DNA of 64,000 nucleotides from Xestospongia muta (lineage: Eukaryota > Porifera > Demospongiae > Haplosclerida > Petrosiidae). A program made the position numbers and the translations under genes. The stretch is taken from positions 2,501 to 66,500 of the forward strand of contig OY848925.1 of the NCBI GenBank assembly GCA_963693285.1. Direction: 5' to 3'. This document shows, in pieces, positions 21,531 through 33,059 of this stretch (position 1 is the first letter of the stretch; each line of letters opens with the position of its first letter). The notes beneath the pieces are model-generated. The model saw nothing but the letters and a program-made list of their open reading frames with translations. It searched no databases and had not been told where the DNA came from.

Positions 21531-23892
21531 AACATCTAAAGCAAATCTTAGACAACCTCACACCTCATTTACTGGCTGTCACTTCCCTCCTTAGGGAAGG
21601 AAAGTCAGGCTGAATAAATCAACACTGGCTCTCACTACCCTGGGAATCAATCGCTTCATTTTGCCTTGTTCAGTACCACTGGTACCACACACATGACTAA
21701 GATAGGACTTCAGCCTCACTCCCTAGACAAGGAAAGTCATGCTGAATTGATCAACAGTAGCTCTCACTACCTTGGGAATTAATCGATCCATTCTGCCACA
21801 TTCATTACCCACTGGTATTACACACCTGACTAAGAGGTAGTGGAGTAGCTGCAGAGAACCTACAACCTTACATGTCACATATTGGCTGTCACTTTCCTTC
21901 AGAAGAAAAGTAAGCTTTACTTCACCCTCACTCCCTATGGAAGGAAGGTCAGGCTGAACTGATCAAAAGATGGCTTGGTCTCATACTACCTGGATGTAAA
22001 ACGTTGCCAAAACCCCTCTGTTGAGAGCCTTACTTCAGCCTAAACTCCCTATTGAAGGGAAGTCAGGCTAAATTGATCAACACTGGCTCTCTCTACCATA
22101 GGAATACCTCTCACTACCCTAGGAATCAATCGCTCCATTTTGCCATGTTCAGTACCACTGGTACCACACACATGACTAAGAGGTAGTGGAGTAGCTTCGA
22201 ACAATGCAACTAGACAACCTACAACCTTACACCTCACACATATTGGCTGTCACTTCCCTGGGAAGGAAAGTAAGCCTTACTTCACCCAAAACTCCCTAGG
22301 GAAGGGAAGTCAGGGTGAGTTGATCAACACTGGCTCTCACTACCTAGGAATCACTCTCACTACCCTAGGAATCAATCGCTCCATTTTGCCATGTTTAGTA
22401 CCACTGGTACCACACACTTGACTAACAGGTAGTGGAGTAGCTGTGAACAATGCAACTAGACAACCTACAACCTTACATCTCACACATATTGGCTGTCACT
22501 TCCCTGGGAAGGAAAGTAAGCCTTACTTCAGCCTAAACACCCTAGAGATGAAAAGTCAGGCTGAAATGATCAACACTGGCTCTCACTACTCTAGGAATCA
22601 ATCGCTCCATTTTGCCATGTTCAGTACCACTGGTACCACACACATGACTAAGAGGTAGTGGAGTAGCTGCAAAGAATGCAACTAGACAACCTACAACCTT
22701 ACACCTCACACATATTGGCTGTCACTTCCCTGGGAAGGAAAGTAAGCTTCAGCCTAAACTCTACTTCAGCCTAAACTGCCTAAGGAAGGAAAGTCAGGCT
22801 GAATTGATCAACACTGGCTCTCACTACCCTAGGAATCAATCACTCCATTTTGCCATGTTCAGTACCACTGGGGTACCACACACATGACTAAGAGGTAGTG
22901 CAGTAGCTGCGAAGAATGCAACTAGACAACCTACAACCTTACACCTCACACATATTGGCTGTCACTTCCCTGGGAAGGAAAGTAAGCTTTACTTCAGCCT
23001 ATACTCCCTAGGGAAGGGAAGTCAGGCTGAATTGATCAACACTGGCTCTCATTACCCTAGGAATCACTCTCACTACCCTAGGAATCAATTGCTCCATTTT
23101 GCCATGTTCAGTACCACTGGTACCACACACATGACTAAGAGGTAGTGGAGTAGCTGCAAAGAATGCAACTAGACAACCCACAACCTTACACCTCACACAT
23201 ATTGGCTGTCACTTCCCTGGGAAGGAAAGCAAGCCTTACGTCAGCCTAAACTCCCTAGGGAAGGGAAGTCAGGCTGAATTGATCAACACTGGCTCTCAGT
23301 ACCCTAGGAATCAACCGCTCCATTTTGACATGTTCAGTACCACTGGTACCACACACATGACTAAAAGGTAGCAGAGTAGCTGCGAAGAATGCAACTAGAC
23401 AACCTACAACCTTACACCTCACACATATTGGCTGTCACTTCCCTGGGATGGAAAGCAAGCCTTACTTCTGCCGAACCTCCCTAGGGAAGGGAAGTCAGGC
23501 TGAATTGATCAACACTGGCTCTCACTACCCTAGGAATCACTCTCACTGCCCTAGGAATCAATCGCTCCATTTTGCCATGTTCAGTACAACTGGTACCACA
23601 CACATGACTAAGAGGTAGTGGAGTAGCTGCGAAGAATGCAACTAGAAAACCTACAACCTTACACCTCACACATATTGGCTGTCACTTCCCTGGGAAGGAA
23701 AGTAAGCCTTACTTCAGCCTAAACTCACTAGGGAAGGAAAGTCAGGCTGAATTGATCAACACTGGCTCTCACTACCCTAGGAATCACTCTCACTACCTTA
23801 GGAATCAAACGGTCCACACATGAGTAAGAGGTACTGCAGTAGCTGCCAAGATTGCAACTTCTAAAGCAAATCTTAGACAACCTCCACCGTCA
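21531..23892. repeat. Family A units, second cluster, main part (~240 bp period)
   Basis: Units start at AGGTAGTGGAGTAGCT or variants near 21,835, 22,181, 22,427, 22,653, 22,892, 23,140, 23,368 and 23,613. They are more uniform than the 3.3-7.8 kb cluster, so amplification is younger. Within several units GAATCACTCTCACTACCCTA is locally doubled. GTACCACTGGTACC and CCTAGG are internal palindromes. Minus-strand open stretches of about 62 codons recur once per unit and share sequence because the units do. No domain is recognisable. Confidence 0.85.
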
Positions 23893-24420
23893 TGTAAACC
23901 ACCAACTAACAAAGCTTCTCCCGGGTAATGTCTATACGCAACTGAGGCTGACAGCGCCAACTTCTAGGGCGAGAGTGGTCGCTCGTGACGGGCCGACAGA
24001 TCTAGGCTGAGAGTGGTCGGCCAGGTTAGGCCAATTGATCATGATCTCTCCTGAGGGGCCGACAGCACCTACTTCTCGGGCGAGAGTGGTCGCTCTTGAC
24101 GGGCCGACAGATCTAGGCTGCAACTTCTCGGGCGAGAATGGTCACTAGTGACGGGCCGACAGATCTAGGCTGAGAGTGGTCGGCCAAGTTAGGCCAATAG
24201 ATCAACACTGCCTTACACTTCCCCAGTAATCAACGCATACACTGCTGAGTTCAGTATTGAGGCAAATTGAGGCTGATTTTACTTCCCCTGGAAGTGAGAG
24301 TGAGGTATCGACTTTGCCACTTTCAGTATTGGACGTAGACAGTTCTCAGCTGAGTGGTTGGCGACGTAAGGCCAACAGTTTTCGGCCAAGAGGGGTGTGA
24401 GTTCATTTCTAAGATTAATG
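23893..24420. repeat. GC-rich CpG minisatellite module, copy 2
   Basis: A duplicate of 20,041-20,560 at a constant offset of about 3,853 bp, with only a few differences. Confidence 0.85.
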
Positions 24421-24992
24421 AAACTCTTTCTAAGTCTCTTACTAAAGCAGAAGCATCAATTCTTCTAACATATCTTATCAGAATAGACAGCTGCTAAAAT
24501 CCAGACTATTTTCATACTCACAATATTAATAGGTATTCTAATTTGTTCAAATGTTAATTCTGTATCATAAAAAGATGCAAAGTGGTTTCTTAAACAATTG
24601 TAAGTTTAACAGAACAATTACAACCACTTTTCCTTTTAGCATCCTTTAAAATTCATTTCCAGATAATGTACATATTACTACATTGTTACTACCAGTCTTA
24701 AATGGACACAAAGTTCATCAAAATCCTAATTAAAACATTAGTATTTAGATGATTTTACAACTTGACTGTAATAAACTACAACTAATAATATAATATCGTT
24801 TGTTCACAGGACACTGAAAAAGACCTTGGTAAAGCCATCCTCTCACTAGAGTTTACTTGAAAGTTATGTTTTCTAGGACTTTCACAACTAACACTTGGCT
24901 GAGAGGGGCTGCTGTGACTTTAGTCTTCCTAACTGTGACAACATTATATAGCAACCACATGTGTATGCAATAGCTATATTCATAAAGAATTT
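24421..24992. mobile_element. Diverged partial linker, then unassigned sequence
   Basis: 24,421-24,835 follows the linker with many substitutions and deletions and ends near CTGAAAAAGACCTTGGTAAA. From 24,836 to 24,992 I see no repeat or gene. Confidence 0.55.
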
Positions 24993-25215
24993 CTATTCCT
25001 TTAATTTCTGCTTTAACTCATTCTTTAATTTTTCATCATCCTTTAGTTTCTCATCCATTAATTTCTGATCAAATTCCTATTGCTTTTGTTCCTCCACCAT
25101 TAATTTCTCTTCCGTTAATGTCTGTTTAAATTCTTCCTTTTTATTCCTGCTTTAATTCTGCCAAAAACAACTGGAAGGTAGAGATTGCCGCAGCTACACT
25201 CAAATCAATTGCTAG
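24993..25215 (-). pseudogene. Coiled-coil relic
   Basis: Reading leftwards from 25,215, the minus strand gives ISTFQLFLAELKQE and a frame break. It then gives KKEEFKQTLTEEKLMVEEQK, a TAG at about 25,080, and EFDQKLMDEKLKDDEKLKNE to a final TAG near 24,994. Lys/Glu/Leu content and spacing indicate a coiled coil. One stop and one frameshift make it a pseudogene. It is joined to the inverted linker copy, whose ELAELKQE-type end is also present in the plus-strand linkers. I do not recognise the family. Confidence 0.5.
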
Positions 25216-25570
25216 CAATAGTATTGTAGGGCATTAAACCGAGGGATTAAAAATGAGACACTGTTTTGTGTGGCAATATGGCAGCTGTAGTTCATAAAGA
25301 CAGCCATTACCATTAGCCGGAGAAAGTTATCCACATTTTTAACCATGGCTGTCCACAAGCGCTTGAGCCACCTTCCTTCGAGGCCACACCTTTTTAATTA
25401 ACTATAACTAATTGAATACCTGTTGATGAATTAATGAACGAATGTGTAAAACATTTCTTAAAGTTTGTGTTAATGGGATCTAAACAAAGATCCACACAGA
25501 AAGAACTAATGTGGATCTTTTGAATTCAATCTGTTAACAGATGATTAATGGATAAAATATTATGACTCCA
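25168..25570 (-). mobile_element. Inverted, diverged copy of the linker core
   Basis: Reverse-complemented, it follows 18,780-19,170: AACAGATGGAATTC-like, GATCTTTGTTTAG, AATTAAAAAGGTGTGGCCTC, GCGCTTGTGGACAGCCATGG, AACTACAGCTGCCATATTGC. Identity is lower (about 80-85% by eye) than between the two plus-strand copies, so it is an older insertion. Confidence 0.7.
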
Positions 25571-25604
25571 AAGGTAATAGTATTGTATTATTAGTCACTA
25601 GGGT

Positions 25605-25830
25605 GGTATTCTTTGCACAAATTATTTCTATAGTTATTATTCTGTGCACACATTATTTCTACAGTTATTATTCTGTGCACATATTATTTCTATAGTTATT
25701 ATTATGTGGACACATTATTGCTATATATAGTTATTCTGTTCTATAGTTATTCTGTGCACATATTATTTCTATAGTTATTCAGTGCACACATTATTTCTAC
25801 AGTTATTATTCTGTGCACACGTAGTACAGT
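25605..25830. repeat. 31-bp minisatellite
   Basis: TCTGTGCACACATTATTTCT plus ATAGTTATTAT repeats with a 31-bp period (TCTGTGCAC at 25,641 and 25,672). Shortened units occur later. Six to seven copies in all. Confidence 0.85.
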
Positions 25831-26215
25831 ACATGTTTTAGGAGCTCAGGAAGAACTTGATAGTTGCTCCACTCATTGACCACACATCCTAAAAAATGTT
25901 TAGACAGTTGGAATATTTTATAAAGACATGTTTGTTATTTACAAATGCTTTTTCATTAATTACAATATTACATTTTTCATAAAACTTTTGCAAAAATTAA
26001 ATTACAAATTTACACAGTGTTATTGCAATGGAAAATTTACAACATTAATACAACAATTGTAATGAACACATTAAATATACATTATCAAAAAAATACATTG
26101 TACCAAAAGAATGGAATATTTACCATTGTAAGTGTAGTATAAACTTTTCGTTTACATCAATAAAACAATGAAAGTATTCAATACAAATTTCCTATGCTAG
26201 TAAATATACATGTAA
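25831..26215. other. AT-rich spacer
   Basis: No gene or clear repeat is seen. Several AAATTACAAATTTACA-like simple stretches are present. Confidence 0.5.
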
Positions 26216-26743
26216 ATTAATGATTTCGTTTTTGTTTTTACACAGACTTTAACAAATGAAATCACTTCACATTTTTTGTGATGATAGCTATATAGGTCCT
26301 TGTTAAGTCACATTAGCATTACTGCTCTAAATTGTTGCATTATCTTTTTTAAAATGGTTAATTAATATATAATGCCCTTTGTTCTACTACTAAATGTACA
26401 CGTAAATTAATAAATATTTTATGGTTTTTAATGACTTAAACAACATTTCTAAGCACAAACAATTATTCTACTTAGCAAACACCAATATAGCAATCATCAT
26501 AAAAAATTTGAAGCAATTTCAATTTTTTTTCAATATTTGGCTCGAGACCATGAAGGATTTGGTCCAAGTCACAAAATCACGTCAATTTTGTTATGAAGTT
26601 AGCCATATAGGTCCTTGTTAAGTGACATTACTATTACTGCTCTAAAATGTTGCATTATAAGATTAATGACACTCTTTTTAAGTCTTGCACTAAAAGCAGA
26701 AGCATTAATTCTTCTAACATATCTTATCAGAATAGACAGGTGC
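26216..26743 (-). repeat. Inverted satellite and module at the left edge of the large array
   Basis: 26,216-26,425 is a satellite monomer in reverse orientation (GGTCCTTGTTAAGTCACATT, TGTACACGTAAATTAAT). 26,425-26,585 is the palindrome module, also reversed and missing one palindrome arm. 26,585-26,743 is a further reversed part-monomer fused to the element tail (AGATTAATGACACTC ... ATCAGAATAGACAGGTGC). Orientation flips at about 26,745. Confidence 0.8.
26557..26743. repeat. 187-bp direct repeat flanking the array, left copy
   Basis: It aligns without gaps to 55,512-55,698 at a constant offset of 28,955, with about 12 mismatches counted by eye. It comprises reversed satellite sequence plus the dispersed element tail. 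Confidence 0.85.
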
Positions 26744-29700
26744 CATAGTCAATGGTCAAGCACCTATATAGCTTTTATCACAAAAAATGTGAAGCGATTT
26801 CATTCTTTAGAGTTTGTGAAAAACCTAAAAGAATTCATTAATTTACATGTACATTTACTATTTGAACAAAGGGCATTATATAAACATTTTAAAATGAATA
26901 ATGCTACATTTTAGAGCAGAGATACTAATGTCACTTAACAAGGAACTATATAGCTATCATCACAAAAATTTAAAACAATTCCATTCTATTAAGTCTGTAA
27001 ATAAAGACAAAAAGAATTCATTAATTTACATGTACATCTACTATTAGAACAAAGGGGATTATATAAAAAATTTAATAAGGATAATGCTACATTTTAGAGC
27101 AGTGATACTATTGTCATTTGACAAAGACCTATATAGCTATCATCACAAAAATATGAAGCAATTTCATTCTCTAAATTCGTAAAAAAAGACAAAAGGAATT
27201 TATTAATTTACATGTACATTTACTAGTAGAACAAAGGACATCATATAAAGATTTTTAAAAATATAATGCTACGTTTTAGAGCAATGATACTAATGTCAAT
27301 TAACAAGGACCTATAAAGCTATCATCACAAAAAATTTTAAGCAATTTCATTCTTTAAATTCGTTAAAAAAAGACAACAATTTCATTAATTTACATGTACA
27401 TTTACTAGTAGAACCAAGGCTATTATATAAAGATTTTTAAAAATATAATGCTAGATTTTAAAGCAGTGATACTAATGTCACTTAACAAAGACCTATATAG
27501 CTATCATCACAAAAAATTTGAAGTAATTTTATATTATAAAGTCTGTTAAAAAAGACAAAAAGAATTCATTAATTTACATGTATATTTACTAGTAGAACAA
27601 AGGCCATTATATAAACATTTTTTAAATATAATGCTACATTTTATAGCAGTGATACTAATGTCACTTTAGAAAAACCTATATAACTATCATCACAAAAAAT
27701 TTTAAGTAATTTCATTCTTTAAAGTCTGTAAAAAAAACAAAATGAATTCATTAATTTAAATGAACATTTACTAGTAGAACAAAGGGCATTATATAAAAAT
27801 CTTTAAAAGGATAATGCTTAATTTTAGAACAATGATACTAATATAATTTGACAAGGTACTATATAGCTATTATCACAAAAAATTTGAAGTAATTTCATTT
27901 TTCAAAGTCTGTAAAAAAAGACAAAATGTATTCATTAATTTACATGTACATTAGCAGTAGAACAAAGGCCATTATATAAACATTTTTAAAAATATAATGC
28001 AACATTTTAGAGAGTGATACTTATGTTACTTAACAACGACCTATATAGCTATCATCACAAAAAAGTTGAAGCAATTTCATTCTTTAAATTCGTTAAAAAA
28101 AGACAAAAGAAATTTATTAATTTACATGTACATTTACTAGTAGAACAAAGGGCATCAACTAAAGATTTTTAAAAATATAATGCTACGTTTTAGAGCAATG
28201 ATACTAATGTCACTTTAGAAGAACCTATATAACTATCATCACAAAAAATTTTAAGTAATTTCATTCTTTAAAGTCTGTAAAAAAAACAAAATGAATTCAT
28301 TAATTTAAATGAACATTTACTAGTAGAACAAAGGGCATTATAGAAAACGTTTTAAAAGGATAATGCTACATTTTAGAACAATGATACTAATGTCATTTGA
28401 CTAGGTACTATATAGCTATTATCACAAAACATTTGAAGTAATTTCATTTTTTTAAGTCAGTAAAAAAAGACAAAATGTATTCATTAATTTACATGTACAT
28501 TACTAGTAGAACAAAGGCAATTATATAAACATTTTTAAAAATATAATGCTACATTTTAGAGCAGTGACACTAATGTCACATAACAAGGACCTATATAGCT
28601 ATTATCACAAAAAATTTTAACGTAATTTAATATTATAAACTCAGTAAAACAAAAAAAACGAATTCATTAATTTACACGTACATTTACTAGTAGAACAAAG
28701 GCCATTATGTAAACATTTTGAAAGGATAATGCTACATTTTAGAGCAGTGATACTAATGTCACTTAACATGGACCTATATAGCTATCATCACAAAAAGTTT
28801 GAAGTAATTTCATTCTTTAAAGTCTATAAAAAAACCAAAACGAATTCATTTATTTACATGTACATTTTCTAGTAGAACAAAGGCCATTATATAAACATTT
28901 TAAAAAATATAACGCTACATTTTAGAGCTGTGATACTAATGTCACTTAACAAGAACCTAAATAGCTATCATCACAAAACGTTTAAAGTAATTTCATTCTT
29001 TAAAGTCTGTAAAAAAAACAAAAAGGAATTCATTAATTTACATGTACATTTTCTACTAGAACAAAGGGCATTATATAAACATTTTTAAAAGGATAATGCT
29101 ACATTTTAGAGCAGTGATACTTATGTCACTTAACAAGGACCTATATAGTTATCATCACAAAAAATATGAAGCAATTTCATTCTTTAAATTTGTTAGAAAA
29201 AGACAAAACAAATTTATTAATTTAAATGTACATTTACTAGTAGAACAAAGGGGATTATATAAAGATTTTTAAAAATATAATGCTACATTTTAGAGCAGTA
29301 ATACTAATGTCACTTAACAAAGACATATATAGCTATCATTACAAAAAATTTGAAGCAATTTCATTTTTTAAATTCGTTAAAAAAAGACAAAATGAATTCA
29401 TTAATTTACATGTACATTTACTAGTAGAACAAAGACAATTATATAAAGATTTTAAAAAATATAATGCTACATTATAGTGCTATTATACTAATGTCACGTA
29501 ACAAGGACCTTTATAGCTATCATCGCAAAAAATTTGAAGTAATTTAATTCTTTTAAGTCTGTATATAAAGACAAAAAGAATTCATTAATTTACATGTACA
29601 TTTACTAGTAGAACAAAAGGTATTATATAAAAATTTTTAAAAATATAATGCTACATTATAGAGCTATTATACTAATGTCACGTAACAAGGACCTATATAG

Positions 29701-31734
29701 CTATCATCGCAAAAAATTTGAAGTAATTTTATATTATAAAGTCTGTAAAAAAGACAAAATGAATTTATTAATTTACATGTACATTTACTAGTAGAACAAA
29801 GGCCATTATATAAACATTTTTAAAAGAATAATGCTACATTTTAGAGCAGTGATACTAATGTCATTTGACAAGGAACAATATAGCTATCATCACAAAATAT
29901 TTGGAGCAATTTCATTCTTTAAATTTGTTAAAAAAAGACAAAACGAAATCATTAATTTACATGTACATTTACTAGAAGAACAAAGGGCATTATATAAAAA
30001 GTTTTAAAAGGATAATGCTACATTTTAGAGCAATGATACTAATGTCACTTAACAAGGACCTATATAGCTATCATCACAAAAAAATTTGAAGCAATTTCAT
30101 TTTTAAATTTGTTAAGAAAAGACAAAACGAATTCATTAATTTACAAGTACGTTTACTAGTAGAACAATGGGGATTATATAAAAATATTTAAAAGAATAGT
30201 GCTACCTTTTAGAGCAGTGATACTAATGTCATTTGACAAGAAACAATATACCTATCATCACAAAAAATTTGAAGCAATTTCATTCTTTAAATTTGTTAAA
30301 AAAAGACAAAACAAATTCATTAATTTACATGTACGTTTACTAGTAGAACAATGGGGATTATATAAAAACTTTAAAAGGATAGTGCTACATTTTAGAGCAG
30401 TGATACTAATGTCATTTGACAAGAAACAATATACCTATCATCACAAAAAATTTGAAGCAATTTCATTCATTAAAGTCTGTAAAAAAAGACAAAATGAATT
30501 CAGTAATTTACATGTACATTTACTAGTAGAACAAAGGCACTTATATAAAAAATTTTAAAAATATAATGCTCCATTTTAGAGCAATGTTACTAATGTCACA
30601 TAAGAACGACCTACATAGCTATCATCACAAAAAATTTTAAGTAATTTTATATTATAAAGTCTGTAAAAAAAGACAAAAAATTTCATTAATTTACATGTAC
30701 ATTTACTAGTAGAACAAAGGCCATTATATAAACATTTTTAAAAATGTAATGCTACATTTTAGAGCAGTGATACTAATGTCACTTAACAAGATTCTATATA
30801 GCTATTATCACAAAAAATTCGAAGTAATTTTATTCTTTAAAGTCTGTAAAAAAACCAAAAAGATTTTATTAATTTACATGTACATTTACTAGTAGAACAA
30901 AAGGGATTATATAAAAATCTTTAAAAGGATAATGCTACATTTTAGAGCAGTGATAATAATGTCATTTGACAAGAATAATATAGCTATCATCACAAAAAAT
31001 TTGGAGCAATTTAATTCTTTAAAGTCTGTAAAAAAAACCAAAACAAATTCATTAATTTACATGTACATTTACTAGTAGAACAAAGGGCATTATATAAACA
31101 TTTTTAAAAGGATAATGCTACAATTTAGAGCAGTGGTACTTATGTCACTTAACAAGGACCTACATAGTTATCATCACAAAAAATATGAAGCAATTTCATT
31201 CTTTAAATTTGTTAGAAAAAGACAAAACAAATTCATTAATTTACATGTACATTTACTAGTAGAACAAAGGCCATTATATAAACATTTTAAAAAAAATAAC
31301 ACAACATTTTTGAGCAGCAATACTAATGTCACTTAACAAGGACCTATATAGCTATCATCACAAAACATTTGAAGCAATTTCATTCTTTTAAGTCTGTAAA
31401 AAAAGACAAATTGAATTCATTAATATACATGTATATTTACTAGTAGAACAAAGGGTATTATATAAAAATTTTAAAAATATAATGCTACATTTTAGAGCAA
31501 TGATACTAATGTCACATAACAAGAACCTATATAGCTATCATCAAAAAAACATTTGAAGTAATTTCAGTTTTTAAAGTCTGTAAAAAAGACAAAATGAATT
31601 CATTAATTTACATGTACATTTACTAGTAGAACAAAGGGCATTATATAAACATTTTTAAAAAGATAACACAACATTTTAGAGCAGTAATACTAATGTCACT
31701 TAACAAGGACCTATATAGCTATCATCATAAAAAA

Positions 31735-31990
31735 ATTCAAGATATTTCGTGACGTGGACCAAATTCTCAATTTTTGGCTCGAGTCCATGGTCTCAAGCCA
31801 AAAATGGCAAAAAAATGATATTGCTTCAAATTTTTTATGATGCTAGCTTTATAGGTCCTTGTTAAGTAGAATAATTGTTTGTGCTTACAAATGTTGTTAA
31901 AGTCAGTAAAAAAACCAAAACAAATTCATTAATTTACATGTACATTTATTAGTAGAACAAAGGGGATTATATAAAAATTTTTTAAAGAAT
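31735..31990 (+). repeat. Palindrome module, shortened copy
   Basis: The module replaces part of a monomer: AAGATATTTCGTGACGTGGA, palindrome, ATGATATTGCTTCAAA, GCTAGCTTTATAGGTCC, TAGAATAATTGTTTGTGC. Here the palindrome (31,771-31,804) lacks 14 central bases found in the full copies. Confidence 0.8.
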
Positions 31991-33011
31991 AATGTACATT
32001 TTAGAGCAGTGATACTAATGTCATTTGACAAGCACCTATATAGCTATCATCATAAAAAGGTTGAAGCAATTACATTCTTTAAAGTCTGTAAAAAAGACAA
32101 AATGAATTCATTAATTTACATGTACATTTACTAGTAGAACAAAGGCCATTATATAAAGATTTTTAAAAGGATAATGCTACATTTTAGACCAGTGATACTA
32201 ATGTCACTTAACAAGGACCTTTATAGTACTCATCACAAAAAATTTGAAGCAATTTTATTTTTAAATTCGTTAAAAAAGACAAAATGAATTCATTAATTTA
32301 CATGTACATTTACTAGTAGAACAACGGCAATTATATAAACATTTTTAAAAATATAACGCTACATTTTAGAGCTGTGATACTAATGTCATTTGACAAGGAA
32401 GAATATAGCTATTATCACAAAAAATTTGGAGGAATTTCATTCTTTAAAGTCTGTAAAAAAAGACAAAACAAATTCATTAATTTACATGTACATTTACTAG
32501 TAGAACAAAGGCCATTATATAAACATTTTTAAAAGGATAATGCTACATTTTAGAGCAGTGATACTAATGTCACTTAACAAGGACCTAAATAGCTATAATC
32601 ACAAAATAATTTAAGTGATTTCATTCATTAAAGTCTGTAAAAAAAGACAAAACGAATTCATTAATTTACATGTACATTTACTAGTAGAACAAAGGCCATT
32701 ATATAAAGATTTTTAAAAGGATAATGCTACATTTTAGAGCAGTGATACTAATGTCACTTAACAAGGACCTATATAGCTATCATCATAAAAAATTTGAAGC
32801 AATTTCAATTTTTAAATTCGTTAAAAAGGACAAAACGAATTCATTAATTTACATGTACATTTACTAGTAGAACAAAGGGCATTATATAAACATTTTTAAA
32901 AAGATAACACAACATTTTAGAGCAGTAATACTAATGTCACTTAACAAGGACCTATATAGCTATCATCATAAAAAAATTCAAGATATTTCGTGACGTGGAC
33001 CAAATTCTCAA

Positions 33012-33059
33012 TTTTTGGCTCGAGACCATGGACTATAGTCCATGGTCTCAAGCCAAAAA
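33012..33059. repeat. 48-bp near-perfect palindrome
   Basis: Arms TTTTTGGCTCGAGACCATGG and, inverted, CCATGGTCTCAAGCCAAAAA meet at GACTATAGTC with no spacer. One pair is mismatched (CTCGAG side against CTCAAG). It could extrude as a cruciform. Full copies also lie at 36,106, 42,137, 43,211, 46,530, 49,073, 50,697 (one extra substitution) and 53,788. Confidence 0.9.
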
